From contig BCIA01000001.1 in assembly GCA_001599815.1 (NCBI GenBank), positions 310,001 to 374,000 of the forward strand: a stretch of 64,000 nt of DNA. The letters are read 5' to 3'. The stretch comes from Furcasterigmium furcatum. Taxonomy: Eukaryota; Ascomycota; Sordariomycetes; Glomerellales; Plectosphaerellaceae. The translations under genes and the position numbers were made by a program. The notes under the pieces were generated by a model. It ran no database searches. It had not been told where the DNA came from and saw nothing but the letters and a program-made list of their open reading frames with translations. Shown in pieces: positions 21,699 through 33,130 of the stretch (positions within the stretch are counted from its first letter, which is position 1; every line of letters begins with the position of its first letter).

Positions 21699-22466
21699 AT
21701 GCGTTCCGCCGCCGCCGTCATCCCATTCGCGGCCCTCGCTTCGGGTGCCGTCCTCCAATCGCGTGCGCTCAAGGGCTTCACGTTTCCCAGCGAGCTCTCG
21801 ATCGCCGACATTGACGAGTGGCGCGACCAGCTCGAGCCCGCCTTCGACCACAACCCGTCCGAGCAGATCCCCAACCGTCTCGAGGCTCTCTCCAAGCGTC
21901 AAGATGACTTCGAGGGCTACACGACCAACATCGGGCTCGGCGACGTCCAGACCGACTTCGGGTGCGACCAGTCCATCCGGGAAATCCTGCACTCCGCCAT
22001 CATCAGCCTCTGCAACGACGGCATCTGCAACGGCGGCCGCTCGTACACGCAGGAGGTCGCCATCGAGTTGGAGCACTTCGGCAGCACCCGCACGGCCGAC
22101 GTCGTCGTCGACATCAGGGGCTCCTACAACGGCACCGTCCGCCACCACCTCATCCAGGCCATCGAGGAGACCGTCAACCCCGACACGGTCGGCTCGTACG
22201 ACCACACGTACTCGTACAACGGCGCCGGCGAGGAGTGGATGGGCAAGTGCCGCATGTCCGCCTTTTCCAACTACGTCGCCCTCGTCCGCCGCAAGCCCGA
22301 CGGCGGCATGGTCGACGAGCTCCAGATCGACATTTCGCTCGACCTCGGAAACGATGCCTGGTGCCACGCTGCCGCCTGGACCGGGACCGTGGTCGGCACG
22401 GTCAGCGGCCTGGCCGGTGGCTTCTTCGGTCTCGTGAGCGCGCATTGCGGCATGCAGTCCGATTGA
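21699..22466 (+). CDS. Small secreted protein with Kex2-type pro-region (candidate effector)
   Basis: Intronless, 255 aa. Signal peptide residues ~1-17 (MRSAAAVIPFAALASGA). The segment up to LSKR at residues 66-67 looks like a pro-peptide cut by Kex2, leaving a mature protein starting QDDFEGYTTN. The mature part has Cys residues spread in CDQS, CNDG, CNGG, CRMS, CHAA and CGMQ, suggesting several disulfides. It has an N-glycosylation site (NGT) and a hydrophobic Gly-rich stretch near the end (GTVVGTVSGLAGGFFG). I do not recognise the family. The long CT-rich leader and strong codon bias toward C-ending codons suggest high expression. Similar architecture occurs in fungal effectors and wall proteins; role unproven. 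Confidence 0.75.
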   Translation: MRSAAAVIPFAALASGAVLQSRALKGFTFPSELSIADIDEWRDQLEPAFDHNPSEQIPNRLEALSKRQDDFEGYTTNIGLGDVQTDFGCDQSIREILHSAIISLCNDGICNGGRSYTQEVAIELEHFGSTRTADVVVDIRGSYNGTVRHHLIQAIEETVNPDTVGSYDHTYSYNGAGEEWMGKCRMSAFSNYVALVRRKPDGGMVDELQIDISLDLGNDAWCHAAAWTGTVVGTVSGLAGGFFGLVSAHCGMQSD

Positions 22467-23036
22467 GTGCGCCTGACTCTCCCAAGGTAGCGATGTATCA
22501 TACTTCTACTTCTTTGTTAGATTTTTATTCTGTATTTTATCGTGTGACCGTGGAGAAGAGTGCGAAGATACGGGTTCGACATCAGAAGGCTCGGGGGTGG
22601 TGACGCTGGCATTTCATCTTGATCTATCTTCGAAGACGAGTAAAACAGACCCGAAAAAGGTTCAAAAGAATCTCATCTCATGATGAGGTTGCGTGAAAGC
22701 AACGAGATTTAAACCAAGGCCAAAGGTTCTGGCCCACTAGTAAGCCCTCATGATCCAGGTCGTAGACCCGGCGAAGTCAGGAGCTTTCTTTCTCAATGAC
22801 AAATGAAAGGCATGGTTCTGACCGCGGGAATAACATGAATTGCTTCTCGCGGTGGAAGAGGATTGGGACATCATGATCAAGTCGACATGGGGTTTGTCAC
22901 TCCTCTCGGTTTCTCGGCCTCTCCAGCTTCTTTACAGCACCAATGACGAACAAACCCCTGGATGAGGAAGAAGATCCTTAAATATACATTACTTGCTTCT
23001 ATAAACTATTCAATACCACCGGCATATATCATCCCA
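22467..23036. other. Convergent 3' flanks
   Basis: 570 nt between the stop of a plus-strand gene and the stop of a minus-strand gene. It contains a small hairpin (GTTGCGTGAAAGCAAC near 22690) but no supported gene. Confidence 0.45.
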
Positions 23037-23734
23037 TCAAAGACACCAGCCGTACTTGGGCTGGCACCCGAGCATGTTGAGGCAGCTGAAGCCGCACTGC
23101 CCGGAGCGGGAGCAGCACGGCGCCAGCATGGAACGGCACGCCTGGTTCGAGGAGGCGCCGCACTTTCCGTTCCTGCTGGGCGTGACCGGCGGCGTCGGCG
23201 TCGTTGTCGGCGTCGTGGGAGCCGCTGTGGTGGTGGCGGTCTGGACGGGGGGAGTGGTGGTCTGCTGCGCGGGGGGAGTGGTAGTGGTGGTGCTGGGACC
23301 CGGCGCTTCGCAGGAGTCGTCCTCGGCCTGGCGTGCCTTGAGGTCCTGGGGAGAGTCGCAGAGGCCGTAGCCCTCACGGCACCCGGCGCCGCAGTAGGCC
23401 GGCGAGGAGCCGCACCAGCCGTCCCGGGAGCAGCAGGCGCCGAACTTCGAGCCCTCGCAGGTGGAGCTCACGCCGCAGGAGCCGTCGACGGAGGCAGCGA
23501 GGAGGCCGCGGGCGGCGAGGCCAATGTTCTCGTCTGGAGGGAGGAGTTAGTTGCCTGAGCAGGTAGGCGGGTATCGTCAAGGGGGGGCGTACTGATTTCA
23601 GGGAGAAGAGGCTGGGCCCTCATGGGTTCCCGGCGCTCGGGGTAAAGGGGCTGCACGACAGGTTCGTGGCCACTATGGGCGAGGACACCCTCCAGCCCGG
23701 CGAGGGCGGCCAGTGCAAGCTGAGCGAAGCGCAT
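23037..23734 (-). CDS. Secreted chitin-binding protein with two CBM18 (hevein-like) modules
   Basis: Two exons, 23593-23734 and 23037-23533. The 59-nt intron (23534-23592) has a CTAAC branch point. The product is 212 aa. The ATG starts a signal peptide (MRFAQLALAALAGLEGVLA). Module 1 (about residues 70-112) contains GACCSRDGWCGSSPAYCG followed by GC...LC. Module 2 (about 168-212) contains APCCSRSGQCGFSC and ends in GWCL. Both show the CCS..G.CG core of hevein-type chitin-binding domains. A Thr/Pro-rich linker (~45 residues) joins them. Module 2 has a shortened spacing after the CG, so its fold may be atypical. No catalytic domain. Such proteins bind chitin in the own or a foreign cell wall, and some shield hyphae from plant chitinases. 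Confidence 0.85.
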
Positions 23735-25389
23735 TGTGGTGGACTGGTGGTCTTGGTGGGATGGGATATGTGTGAGTGAGCTGAGGGGATGAGAGTCGTT
23801 GGGGAAGTACTGAGAGTCGAAGACCGGAATCAGGGCCAAACGGCCTTAAAGTAGTAGGTAGTGCATCGCCATGGTCCATCGGAAAGACTCGAAGCACCCG
23901 CATCCATGCCTGTTCGAGACCGCGGCCTTCAGGGACGGACCCAGATGGCCGCCAGCTGGCCGGCGGCCGCCCCCCTGACACGAGCTGTCGATGGGGCGCC
24001 GGGGCGGCTGAAAAAGAAGCACCTTAGCGTCGATCCCGGACGACGCTCGGCCAGTGTGTGCGCGCCAACTCATGCTGCAGAGCTCCTAAGGGCAAAAGTA
24101 AACATGGCACAACCCGGGACGGCCGTCGGGCTGGGCCGTGAAGCGGGCTCAGGCACCTATCAGGAGACTTCGACTACTGCAGGGGATGGGCGCTTTGTTC
24201 TTTGTGCCGTCCGACCTTCCAGTCAGCCACGCCCCTCCTGAGGACTCTCGCCTGACACGACGATGTGCTGCGCTCGGGTTCGGCACTTGCGCCGCGACTC
24301 TCTAGTGCCGTCTTGGCATCGTATTCTTCGCGCCTCGACCGATCTCTCATCCAGGAAAGGCTCCGACCGTGAAGAAACGGCGGCAGAGGAAAATTTGCCC
24401 AGTTCATGAAGACAACCTCGAGTGAGAAAATCCATCTGGTTCTGTGCGACTTGATCTCTTTATTACCCGTCGCGGGACCAGATCCGGGAGGCCATCGATA
24501 TTGTTCTTCAGCTTTCTCTTGGGAGCCGGGGTTGTTGGATGCCAAGCTCGCTGCTTATTTGTGTGGCTTGGTTGAGCAACTGCAGAAGCCAGCCGGCCAC
24601 AAAAGAAAGACTTGTTCTATTCAAGGTCTGCCTCGGTGTGGCCTCTGCATCCTGCGTTCCGAAGAACGGCGGGGGACGGGGGCGATGGGAGAAACTGGCA
24701 GTGGAGGCCCGGAGCGCTGTAACGATCTCCCGTTGGGCGGGTGGCGGGGTCGGCCCCGTCCCGAGTCCAGTGGCGGGGAGCTGTGGAGAACATTTACACC
24801 TTCCAGACAGGGCCGAAAGCCCAGAACTTGAACTCTTCCCTTACAACCATCTCGACCTTCCATCACAACCTGCTGGTCAGCAACCGATGTGACCCCGCGC
24901 ACCCTGCCGGGCCTGGCTCCGTGCTTCGACCAATCGTACCTCCTGCATTGGGACTTGTACAGACCGTTCGGTTTTCTGCCGACCGTTGAACCTGCATCGC
25001 CATCATCGATTCCATGATCTACGATGCACTAAGGAAGCGCCCAGAAGGACGTTGAGGTGCCAAGAACAACGACCTTCCGTCTATGGAATTCCCCACCGCT
25101 CCGAATGTACGGTCATACGTAGATAACGTCCTGGCTACTGGCATGGCAGCAGGGGAAAAGCTCCCACCTGCCTCATCAATCTGAATTCCCCGCGGTTCGC
25201 GGCAGGGATGTGGCGTTCGTGATGCGTTCCTTGAATCGACATGGCAGCTCCAGGAGAGCTTCTTTAACCCGGCCGGTTCCCCCTCTCCTCCTCCGCCGCC
25301 GTCCTCCTCGTCGCTCGTAGCTTGACTCTCTCCCTCGAGCTCAAAACCCGCGTCGGCATCAATCCCATCCGTCCGCTACATCCGCCAAT
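23735..25389. other. Divergent promoter region
   Basis: 1.65 kb between two divergent secreted-protein genes (starts 23734 minus and 25390 plus). No supported gene inside. Confidence 0.5.
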
Positions 25390-27528
25390 ATGCGGTTCAA
25401 CATCGCCACGGGCGCCGTCGCCCTCACGGCCGTCGCCACGACCGCCATGGCAAGGGAGATGGCCAAGGACACGGTCCTCGCCGCCGAGCTCTACGACAGC
25501 GGCAAGCTGCACGCGTGGAACATGGAGCGCAAGATGGAAATGACGGCCGCCCAGGCCGAGGCCGGCATGCTGAACTCGAGCGTCTGGCCTAGGCTCGGCT
25601 ACACCAAGTGCGAGGATGGCGTCGCGCAGGCCGTCCCCGGCGACCCCCTCCACGGCTTCAAGTGCAAGAACATTGACCTGTACGACTTCATCAACCATGC
25701 CACGCTCGGCTCGCCCAATGGATACGGCTTGACGCCGGATTCCATCCCCCGCACCGGTTCATCCACATGGGGCTGGGTCGACCCTGAATCTGGCCGGTAA
25801 GTGGCAGCCGCTTCACGAGTGTCAACCGACTAACTTCTCATGCGTTTCCTTCAGCGAGTTCATCGCGAACGGAATGGTTGACGGTACTGCCTTCATTGAG
25901 ATCCTCCCCCAGGGCCGCATGTCCCTCCTGGGTTTCCTGTAAGTCGAGCGGATCTGGTCCCATCAAGACCGTACGGATCGCTGATCAGCGGGCCACTTCT
26001 TCCTCCAGGCCCGTTCCCGTGACAGTCGAGCGTGGTGCCTTGTGGAAGGAGGTCAGATCCTACAAGCACTACATGGTCATCGGCTCCGAGATGATCAACC
26101 ACGGCATCCAGATCTTCGACATGACCAAGCTGCTTGACATTGACCCCGCGAAGCCTGTCACGTACGATCCCGCCACGGACGTGACCGCTCACTTCACGGA
26201 CCTGCCCGGCCCGGGTCGCAGCCACAACGTCGTCGTCTACGAGGAAACGGACCTGCTGCTCGTTGTTGGCTCCCAGCCCCGGAACGACGCGTGCCGATCC
26301 GGTATCATCTTCGTCGACCTGAAGGACATTAGCAACCCGAAGAGGATCGGCTGCAACCCCAACGACGGTTACGTCCATGACGTACGTCAGCCGCGCTTCC
26401 GAGCGAGCCCCTTACTCTCTGTGAAAGGCCAGTCGTAACTAACGGAGCTACAGGCCCAATGCCTCAAGTACAAGGGACCTGATTCGAAGTACCTGGGCCG
26501 CGATATCTGCTACGCCTACAACGAGGATACCCTGACGATCTACGACATCACCGACCCAGTCAACTCGTCCATCATTTCCGTCACTTCGTACGAGGGCGCC
26601 ACCTACACTCACCAGGTACGTCCATCCTATTTCCATAGCCTCTCACTACTCTTCTTTTCATGTTCGAAATGATGCTGATCAGGTGCTCGACAGGGATGGA
26701 TCCTCGACCCGGAGTGGCAGGAGTTCCTGATTCTCGATGATGAGCTCGATGAGGTTAACTCCGTGGGCTCTGCTGCAGACGGTTACCCCGTGACCTTCAT
26801 TTGGCAGCTCGAGTCTCTGGAGAACCCGAAGCAGGTTGGCCAGTACAAGGGTAAATTCCCCCCCCCCTCAAGCACCTCTCATCTGCAACTGCAGCTCGAT
26901 TAGTGGGACATCGTGACTGACCCTTGACTCAAGGCACTGTGAGGAGTGTGGACCATAACCAATACATCAAGGACGGGCTCAGCTACCAGTCGAACTACCA
27001 GGCCGGCCTCCGCGTCTACGATATCAGCTCCATCCCGACCGACCCCTCCGGCGAGGGTGTCTGCGAGGTAAGATCAACAAATACCCTACGCGGATCACTC
27101 CCCAAAAGCAGCCTATATCTAACATATTGCAGATCGCCTACTTCGATATCCACCCCGAGGATGATAACGAGCCCGGCGGTGGCATCCCCACCTATGAGTT
27201 TGGCACCTGGGCATCCTACGCCATGTTCCCCTCTGGCTTCATCTTCATCAACACCAAGGAGCGCGGCGCGTTCCTCGTCAAGATGACCCGCCGCGCCTCC
27301 TGCCCCAAGACGCACCCGTGCAACGCCGACAACTGCCTGCGCGCCATGCGCTCCACCAGCGTGCCTGGCCGTCTGGAGGAGTCGCAGGAATTCTGCGGCG
27401 GATTCCTCGATGGCTGGTCCGGCGACGTGAGCGAGGTCCCCGCGTACGGCGCGAAGGCCTGCGGCGAGAACATCATCTCCCGCGTGAGCTCCGCCTGCTC
27501 GTGTCTGCCGACGCCCACCTCGACGTAG
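25390..27528 (+). CDS. Secreted LVIVD-repeat / choice-of-anchor-B-like protein (long paralogue) with Cys-rich tail
   Basis: Seven exons: 25390-25796, 25855-25938, 26009-26381, 26454-26615, 26694-26850, 26934-27067 and 27133-27528. Phases agree and give 570 aa. A signal peptide (about 1-21) is followed by the same propeller-like body as 10039-11436 (STWGWVDPESGREF, DGTAFIEI, NHGIQIFDMTKLL, RSHNVVVYEETD, YVHDAQCLKYKGPD, DEELDEL-like acidic block, VDHNQYIKDGLSYQSNY). A ~90-residue C-terminal domain is rich in Cys (CPKTHPCNADNCLRAM, FCGGF, ACGENIISRVSSACSC). Its N.C.RA...FC...ACG...SRVSSACSC pattern is common at the ends of fungal secreted proteins. Function unknown; extracellular. Confidence 0.85.
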
Positions 27529-27799
27529 GCGCCTGCTTGAGCCATCCAGCAGCGCCGACATTACCTCGTCCGCTTCCGAGCCCGGCGAGACTGATGCCTA
27601 TTGAGGGGAGAAAATCGATGTCGCTCTCGTGCGACTGGAATGGACGACGGGTTATGTGCTAGCTGCTTAAACGAGAAATCCATGACCACGTCGCTGCTGC
27701 ATATGGCTGGGTATAATTTATTTGCCCCCCCTATTTCAACTCCCGTCTTGTGTGAAACTATCATGAACCCGTCAGCGAGCGCGGCTTTGATGTCACCTG

Positions 27800-30271
27800 T
27801 CAGCTGTGAGACGTCCGAAGACCCGCGAATACCGGTAGGACCCCGTGCGACATGTCTCGAGGTGCACCCTCGCAGCCCCAGTCCCGCAGGTGCTCTTGAG
27901 TCAGCTGAACATCCGGATGATCAAGGCCCAACGCTTTCTGCTGGTGGAGCAGACATGAACGCATAAGTGCAAAGGCTTCCGCACGCCGCTGCAAGCTGTG
28001 CAGCGTGGTGGCGAGATGGAACATGGTTTCTAGCGTATCCGGATGTGTATCGCCAAGCTGGGTGCGTTGATGGTGGAAGACGAGGCGAAACCTCTGCTCT
28101 GATTCGGCATATCGCCCCTGCCGGTCATACAACTTGGCGAGATCTGACATGGTACAGAGGGTTTCCTCGTGGTCTGCACCAAGTGCCATAACCTGGAGGC
28201 CAAGTGCCTCGGAAATCTTCTCTTCGGCCTCATCGTACCGCTCCTCGTCATAGTATGTCGTGGCGAGGTTGGCGATTGTCCTCAGTGTGATTTTACCCGT
28301 TTCACCGAATGTTCTGCGTTGGAGGACGATGGCTTCAGAGAACTTCTCTCTGGCCTTGTCGAATTGTTCGCGGAAGCGAAACATCCATGCGAAGAATACC
28401 ATGGTCCTGAGTGTGTCCGGATGCTCTTCTCCGAGAACACGCCGTTGGATGCTCAAGGTCTCATTTACCATGTGTTCGGCCTCGGGGTATTTACCGCAAA
28501 CATTATACGTAGTCGCCAGGTCGCACATGGCTTTGAGGGTACCGGCATCTGCTTCGCCGAAAAGGTCGCGGCGAAGGCTTATAATCTCGGTATATAAGCT
28601 CAATGCCTTCTCGTGTCGATCCAGGCTCTTGAATGCGGTGGCCAAGCGCTCCATGCTTTCAATCGTTTCGAGATCCCCTGAGCCGAAAGCCTCGCGATCC
28701 AGATGTAGGATTCTCTCGGCCACGGCCTGATCTTCCTGCGATCGCCCACGGCGCGCAAGAAAATTGGACACTCTAACCAGCAGATCAGCCGTGTCCGTCA
28801 GTCTCTGGTTGGTATTCGCCCATTTCTCGACGCTGAGTGCATGTGAGAGCAGCTCTTCGCATCGCGTCCAGCGGTCTGGTCCCGCCTCGGGAATCAGGTC
28901 CAACATGACGTCGAGGGCCATGCCCGAAAAGCGAGCCACAGCTGTTGGCTCGCACGGGATGTCGTCCGTAGTGTCAGGCTCGCAAGTACGAAGGCCGTAA
29001 CGAGTGGCCTCCTGCACCAATTTGTGCATTTCGAATTCCGGCTCAGCTCTGTGCCGCCTCAGTGGATTGAGGAATGAAAAGTCTCGGAGTCGTGCAACGG
29101 CCTCCCGCATCTCGACCTCTTCACTGTCTTCCAGCCCGCTCGCGGCTGTTAGGATGCAGAGTGGGATATCTTGGTTGTCGAGGAACGCGACGACGTGGAG
29201 TATCCTCCACGCGACTGGACTCTCCCTTCGAATCCGGTCGACAGTGATACTCCACGTCTTGAAGACGCTGTTCCGTGGCCCCAGCCGATGTCGGTCAGGC
29301 TGGCTCGCGGCCAGCACATCCCAGCGCTTCTGCTGTTGTTGGAGTAACTGACGATAACCAGAGATCTGCATCCCCGTGCGCCGCATGAACACGGCAGCCT
29401 GTGAAATGGCGAGCGGCAGCCATTCGAGCTCCTCCAACAGACCCTGGCCGTCTACGCCTTTTGCATCCTCAACTATCATCCCCTGTCTGGCAGCCGCATT
29501 GAGCCCAATCTCCAGGAGGTCGGTAGCCTCGAGGGGAGTCATGTCAAGGACTTCTATCGCCTGTTCAGGGCCGACGATTTCTGCGATTCGCCTGTCGCGA
29601 CTTGTCCAAATGACAGTTCCGTTGTCTCCCCGAGGCAGGTATTCCTGCACGCTCGTCGTCTCTCCGGTCTCTTCAGTCAACTCACGCGCAGCCAGCCCGA
29701 AAAGGTCCAGATCGTCCGCGTTGTCGACCACCAGAACCCAGGCCGACTGGCCTTGAATCGTGCGGCGCACCTCATGCATCAATTTTCGAGCCGGAAGGTC
29801 CACGTCCAGCCCGAGCTCGGCCGCGATCATCTTGTAGTGGTGCGCGAACGCCGCGCTGCTGTCGGCGTGCACCCAAAAGACAGCACAAGCGCCAGGGCCC
29901 TCGCGCTTGTGTCGTTTGTAGGCATAGTCGAGCGCGATTTGTGTTTTTCTTCAAACGTCCGTCAGTACTCTCTAGAAGCAGCGGATGGCACAAGGCTGCT
30001 CAAGGGGTGCTCACCCCGTCCCCCCGAGTCCCCACAGCGCGACGCATCGATGATCCCTCTCCAAGGCATTCTCAAGTTCGTTGGCAAGGCCTGGGCGTCG
30101 TACAGCCCCCATATTCTGAAGGTAAGGGATCACACACACAGCCAATGGCTCCGGGGTCGTGGGATTCTGGACGAGGATGTTGTAAACGACATGGTTGGTA
30201 ATGTCTCCTTGATTCACGATGGCACCGGCGCCAATGTGATTCCCGGTGATGTCACGTTGAATTCCGGACAT
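27800..30271 (-). CDS. NLR-like STAND protein: short N-terminal G/N/Q motif, NB-ARC, TPR repeats
   Basis: Two exons, 30015-30271 and 27800-29948. The intron (GTGAGC...TTGAAG, 66 nt) splits the P-loop; total 801 aa. The first ~35 residues carry GNHIGAGAIVNQGDI. NB-ARC: Walker A GLGGTGKT (about 80-87), Walker B VLVVDNADD (about 157-165), sensor-like TVIWTSRDRR, GLPL-like LEWLPLAISQAA and MHD-like MHKLVQEA (about 410). From ~475 to 790 there are six to seven 42-residue TPRs of the kinesin-light-chain type (LGEEHPDTLRTM, LGADHEETLCTM, LGDTHPDTLETM). This is the architecture of fungal NLRs that sense non-self or damage and trigger regulated cell death, usually through an N-terminal signalling domain. 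Here that domain is replaced by a short motif. No partner effector was found nearby. Confidence 0.85.
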
Positions 30272-31087
30272 GGGGGCTTACTTGCTGGGCCTTGCGCCTT
30301 GTCTTGCGGTAGAAGTTGTCGGTGTCGGTGTCTGAGTAGAGTGTGCAAAGTATACAGGCCCGGACAACTTCGTCAGAGATGAAGCTGAGACCATAATTTG
30401 CCCCTGCATGTCAGCCGAATCACATTGCACTCCTTCTGGGATCTGCGCCACATGTCACCCCCCTTGCATTGTCAGGCGGCCTTATCTTATGCGGCCAAGG
30501 GGTCACCCGCACGTGACGATGGCGAGCTGTTGAGCAAAAATCACAAGAAGTGATAGATATTAATGGAGGACTGCCCCAAGAATTCCTTCGAGTGTCGTCT
30601 CACTTGATTTACAGAATGAGATTACGTTTCCGATCACCAATCTGATGGTCACTCGAGTTAAAACCGCAACTGCAGCTTACTCCTTGACATTCTTCTGCTC
30701 TTCCGCCGTCTGAGACCGCTGCGCCCTTCCCTTGGGCGTCAACCCAGCCGGAACTCGAGCTTGCCATTCTCCAGTTCGTCCATCTGTCCCGCCGGCTGAC
30801 CAACGAAGACGGCTCGGCTATCTTAATGGTCTGTGTATTCAAGCGGCTGCTTGATCGAGGCCGAGCGCGTGAACAGGTCTAGCGGAGAGGGCGTTTATCG
30901 GAAACTTGCCGCCGCCTTGTGAGCCGAGACGTGGACGAGAAGGTGGCTACGCATGACCATCACTCGTCAGTCATAACCCGGCGGCCGAGATATAGTCAAG
31001 GGGAACTAAATAGGCAACCTTGTATCTTAGCACTAAGAGAGTAATAAGTTCTACGCCGGCGTCTTCACTATATAGATCTTCTGCCCC
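30272..31087. other. Intergenic region
   Basis: Promoter of the NLR-like gene and 3' flank of the aminopeptidase gene. 30980-31080 is AT-rich with TA-rich steps and looks decayed. No gene supported. Confidence 0.45.
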
Positions 31088-32530
31088 TCAAGCCTCGGCG
31101 CCGATCAAGCCCGCCTCGACCAAGAACGCGACGGTGAACTTGGAGTGTCTCAGGATTGCATCAAACATGATCGTCGCGTACGTCTGTCAAGGGTTAGCCG
31201 CACGAATCTCTGCGCCCTCTCGAGGAGCGAACTCTACTTACATCACGGGCACTATGGATGAATGGGCTCGACGTGCGAATCACCTCGTCGCACACATATG
31301 CAGCGGCTAGATCCCGTCATCAGCGTGAATTAGAAGAAGCCGGGATCAAGAGGAAGACCCACGAAATCCGTTGTAGAAAGCCGGAGCATGGTCAGAGCAA
31401 CCGTACCCGCAGACGTCCCGTGTCGTGGGGCCGGTGTACGCCTCGGCGATCATGCGGACGTAGGCGGTAAAGACGGGGTCGACGTAGTCGGTGAAGATGG
31501 AGATCATGCCGCTCGGGGAATAGCCCGCCATGTCCTGGTTGACGAAGCCCAGGACGGACTTGGAGGTGGCCCTGTAGTTGTTGAAGATGTCCATGGCGCC
31601 GAGGAGGCCGCCTTCCTCGCCGCCGTAGAAGTGGAACTCGATTGTGTTGTGCGGCTTGAACTTGGACTTGGCGAGCACTCGGAGTGCCTCGAGGACGACG
31701 ACCACACCGGAGGCGTTGTCGTCGGCGCCGGGCGCGCGAGCAGCTGGCCCGCCGGCGATGGAATCAAAGTGGGCACCAGCGATGACTGCATTGTCGTCGT
31801 CAGTTATGACAGGTGAGTCTATGTGTACTTAGTGCGACTCACCCAGGTCTTCCGTGTTTCCGGCGAATCTCACAATGACTGAGGGTTGGTTGAAGGCGGC
31901 ATGCACGAATCGCTCGACCGTCATCAAGGGGTTATCTCCGGCCAGCTCCGTCGCGGTGTTGAACATCCAGTCAGCTGCTATCGTGCCGTTTACTGAACGA
32001 TAGTGCCGATTCCACATGCTGCATCCATGTTAGTCAGTCAGATGCCCGGGAAGTCAACCACACACAACTTGCTCTGTCATTGTGCGCAGCCACACCGTCG
32101 GGCCGTCGTTGTTGACCCGGGGGAGGAGGCATCCGACACGCAGCTTCTGCTGGATCTCGCTGGGATACGTGATGGCGCGGCGCTGCACATCAGCAGACGA
32201 CGGGACGGTGCTCAGCAGGCGGAGAACCTCCTCATCCTGGCGACGAGGGTCAGCACGACGGAATCGGAAGTGTCTCTCAAGATTCATTCATACATGGACA
32301 TCGGTAATGTCTACGAAATGGACGTGTTTTGCGCCGAGGGTGTCCCGCTCCTCGTCGGTGGCCCAAAATGCCGGCTCAAGCTCAGATGTCTTGATCAAAC
32401 GAGCGGCGGTCACATCGCTTGACGCTGCAACGTCGCGGCGTGGTAGCGAGCTTCCGCCTGGGCTCAGGGCATGTCCTTGGGCGAAGACGGCAAGCGTGGA
32501 CAAGGCCACGGTCAGGACATTGGAAATCAT
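31088..32530 (-). CDS. Secreted M28 family leucine-type aminopeptidase
   Basis: Six exons: 32294-32530, 32064-32236, 31843-32018, 31363-31785, 31242-31306 and 31088-31183, giving 389 aa with consistent phases. Donors include the less common GTGTGG (32063) and GTGGGT (31362), chosen because only they keep the family sequence. A signal peptide (MISNVLTVALSTLAVFAQGHA) and a pro-region of ~75 residues precede the catalytic domain. Zinc-site blocks of M28 are present: VIAGAHFDSI (His ligand), PGADDNASG (bridging Asp), GGEEGGLLGA (catalytic Glu and Glu ligand), NQDMAGY (Asp ligand) and CGYGCSDHAPAF (His ligand, after a spliced NGFPAAYVCDE). The end TIMFDAILRHSKFTVAFLVEAG is typical of fungal LAP1/LAP2-type enzymes. 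Role: release of N-terminal amino acids from extracellular peptides. Confidence 0.9.
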
Positions 32531-33130
32531 GTTGGGTTTAAGGGCGAGGCGGTGAGGATTCAGAGTATGACAAGAGGAAGCAGAGCAGTACCAGTACTTG
32601 TACCTCGTATCACTTCTAGAGCACCTGACAGTGACAGTGATTGTGGCGCCAGAAACGGTCTTGCGGCTGCTACGCTTGTCCGCTAAAGGAAGGTCGTTGA
32701 GGGACGTAGCAGCTTGATAAGGGAAGCGAGGCCAGACCATTGGCGCATGGCCTGTTTTCTCGGGGACTTTCATTGCATTCTATTGAAATCTTGCCTCGCC
32801 TCACCTGAGCCACGCATCACTCCTATCGCCGAAAAGCATCAGCACCAACTGGTCCTGATCACAGCGGCGCCGACTGTGATCATAACCGTGGGAGAGATCA
32901 ATGCGGATCGAGCCCATTCTCAGGCATCGTCTCAGGACAGCTTGAGAATGGAAGTCAATGTTGCTGCAGTCGACTCGAATCTGGGAGAACAGATGCATCG
33001 AGTGTAAGTGGACTGTCGAGGATAATATGCCGTATGCAATGTACATAGGCGTCTGCCACCAGATGGCTTCACCTGATTTACTCTTACACTCATTCAACCA
33101 CCCCTTTTCCAGTCCATACCAACAACCACT
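32531..33130. other. Intergenic region
   Basis: 600 nt: promoter of the aminopeptidase gene and 3' flank of the membrane-protein gene. Nothing else supported. Confidence 0.5.

Noticed and set aside
22680..22820. ATGATGAG resembling a box C of a C/D snoRNA
   Set aside because: No box D at a suitable distance and no terminal stem; probably part of a 3' flank.
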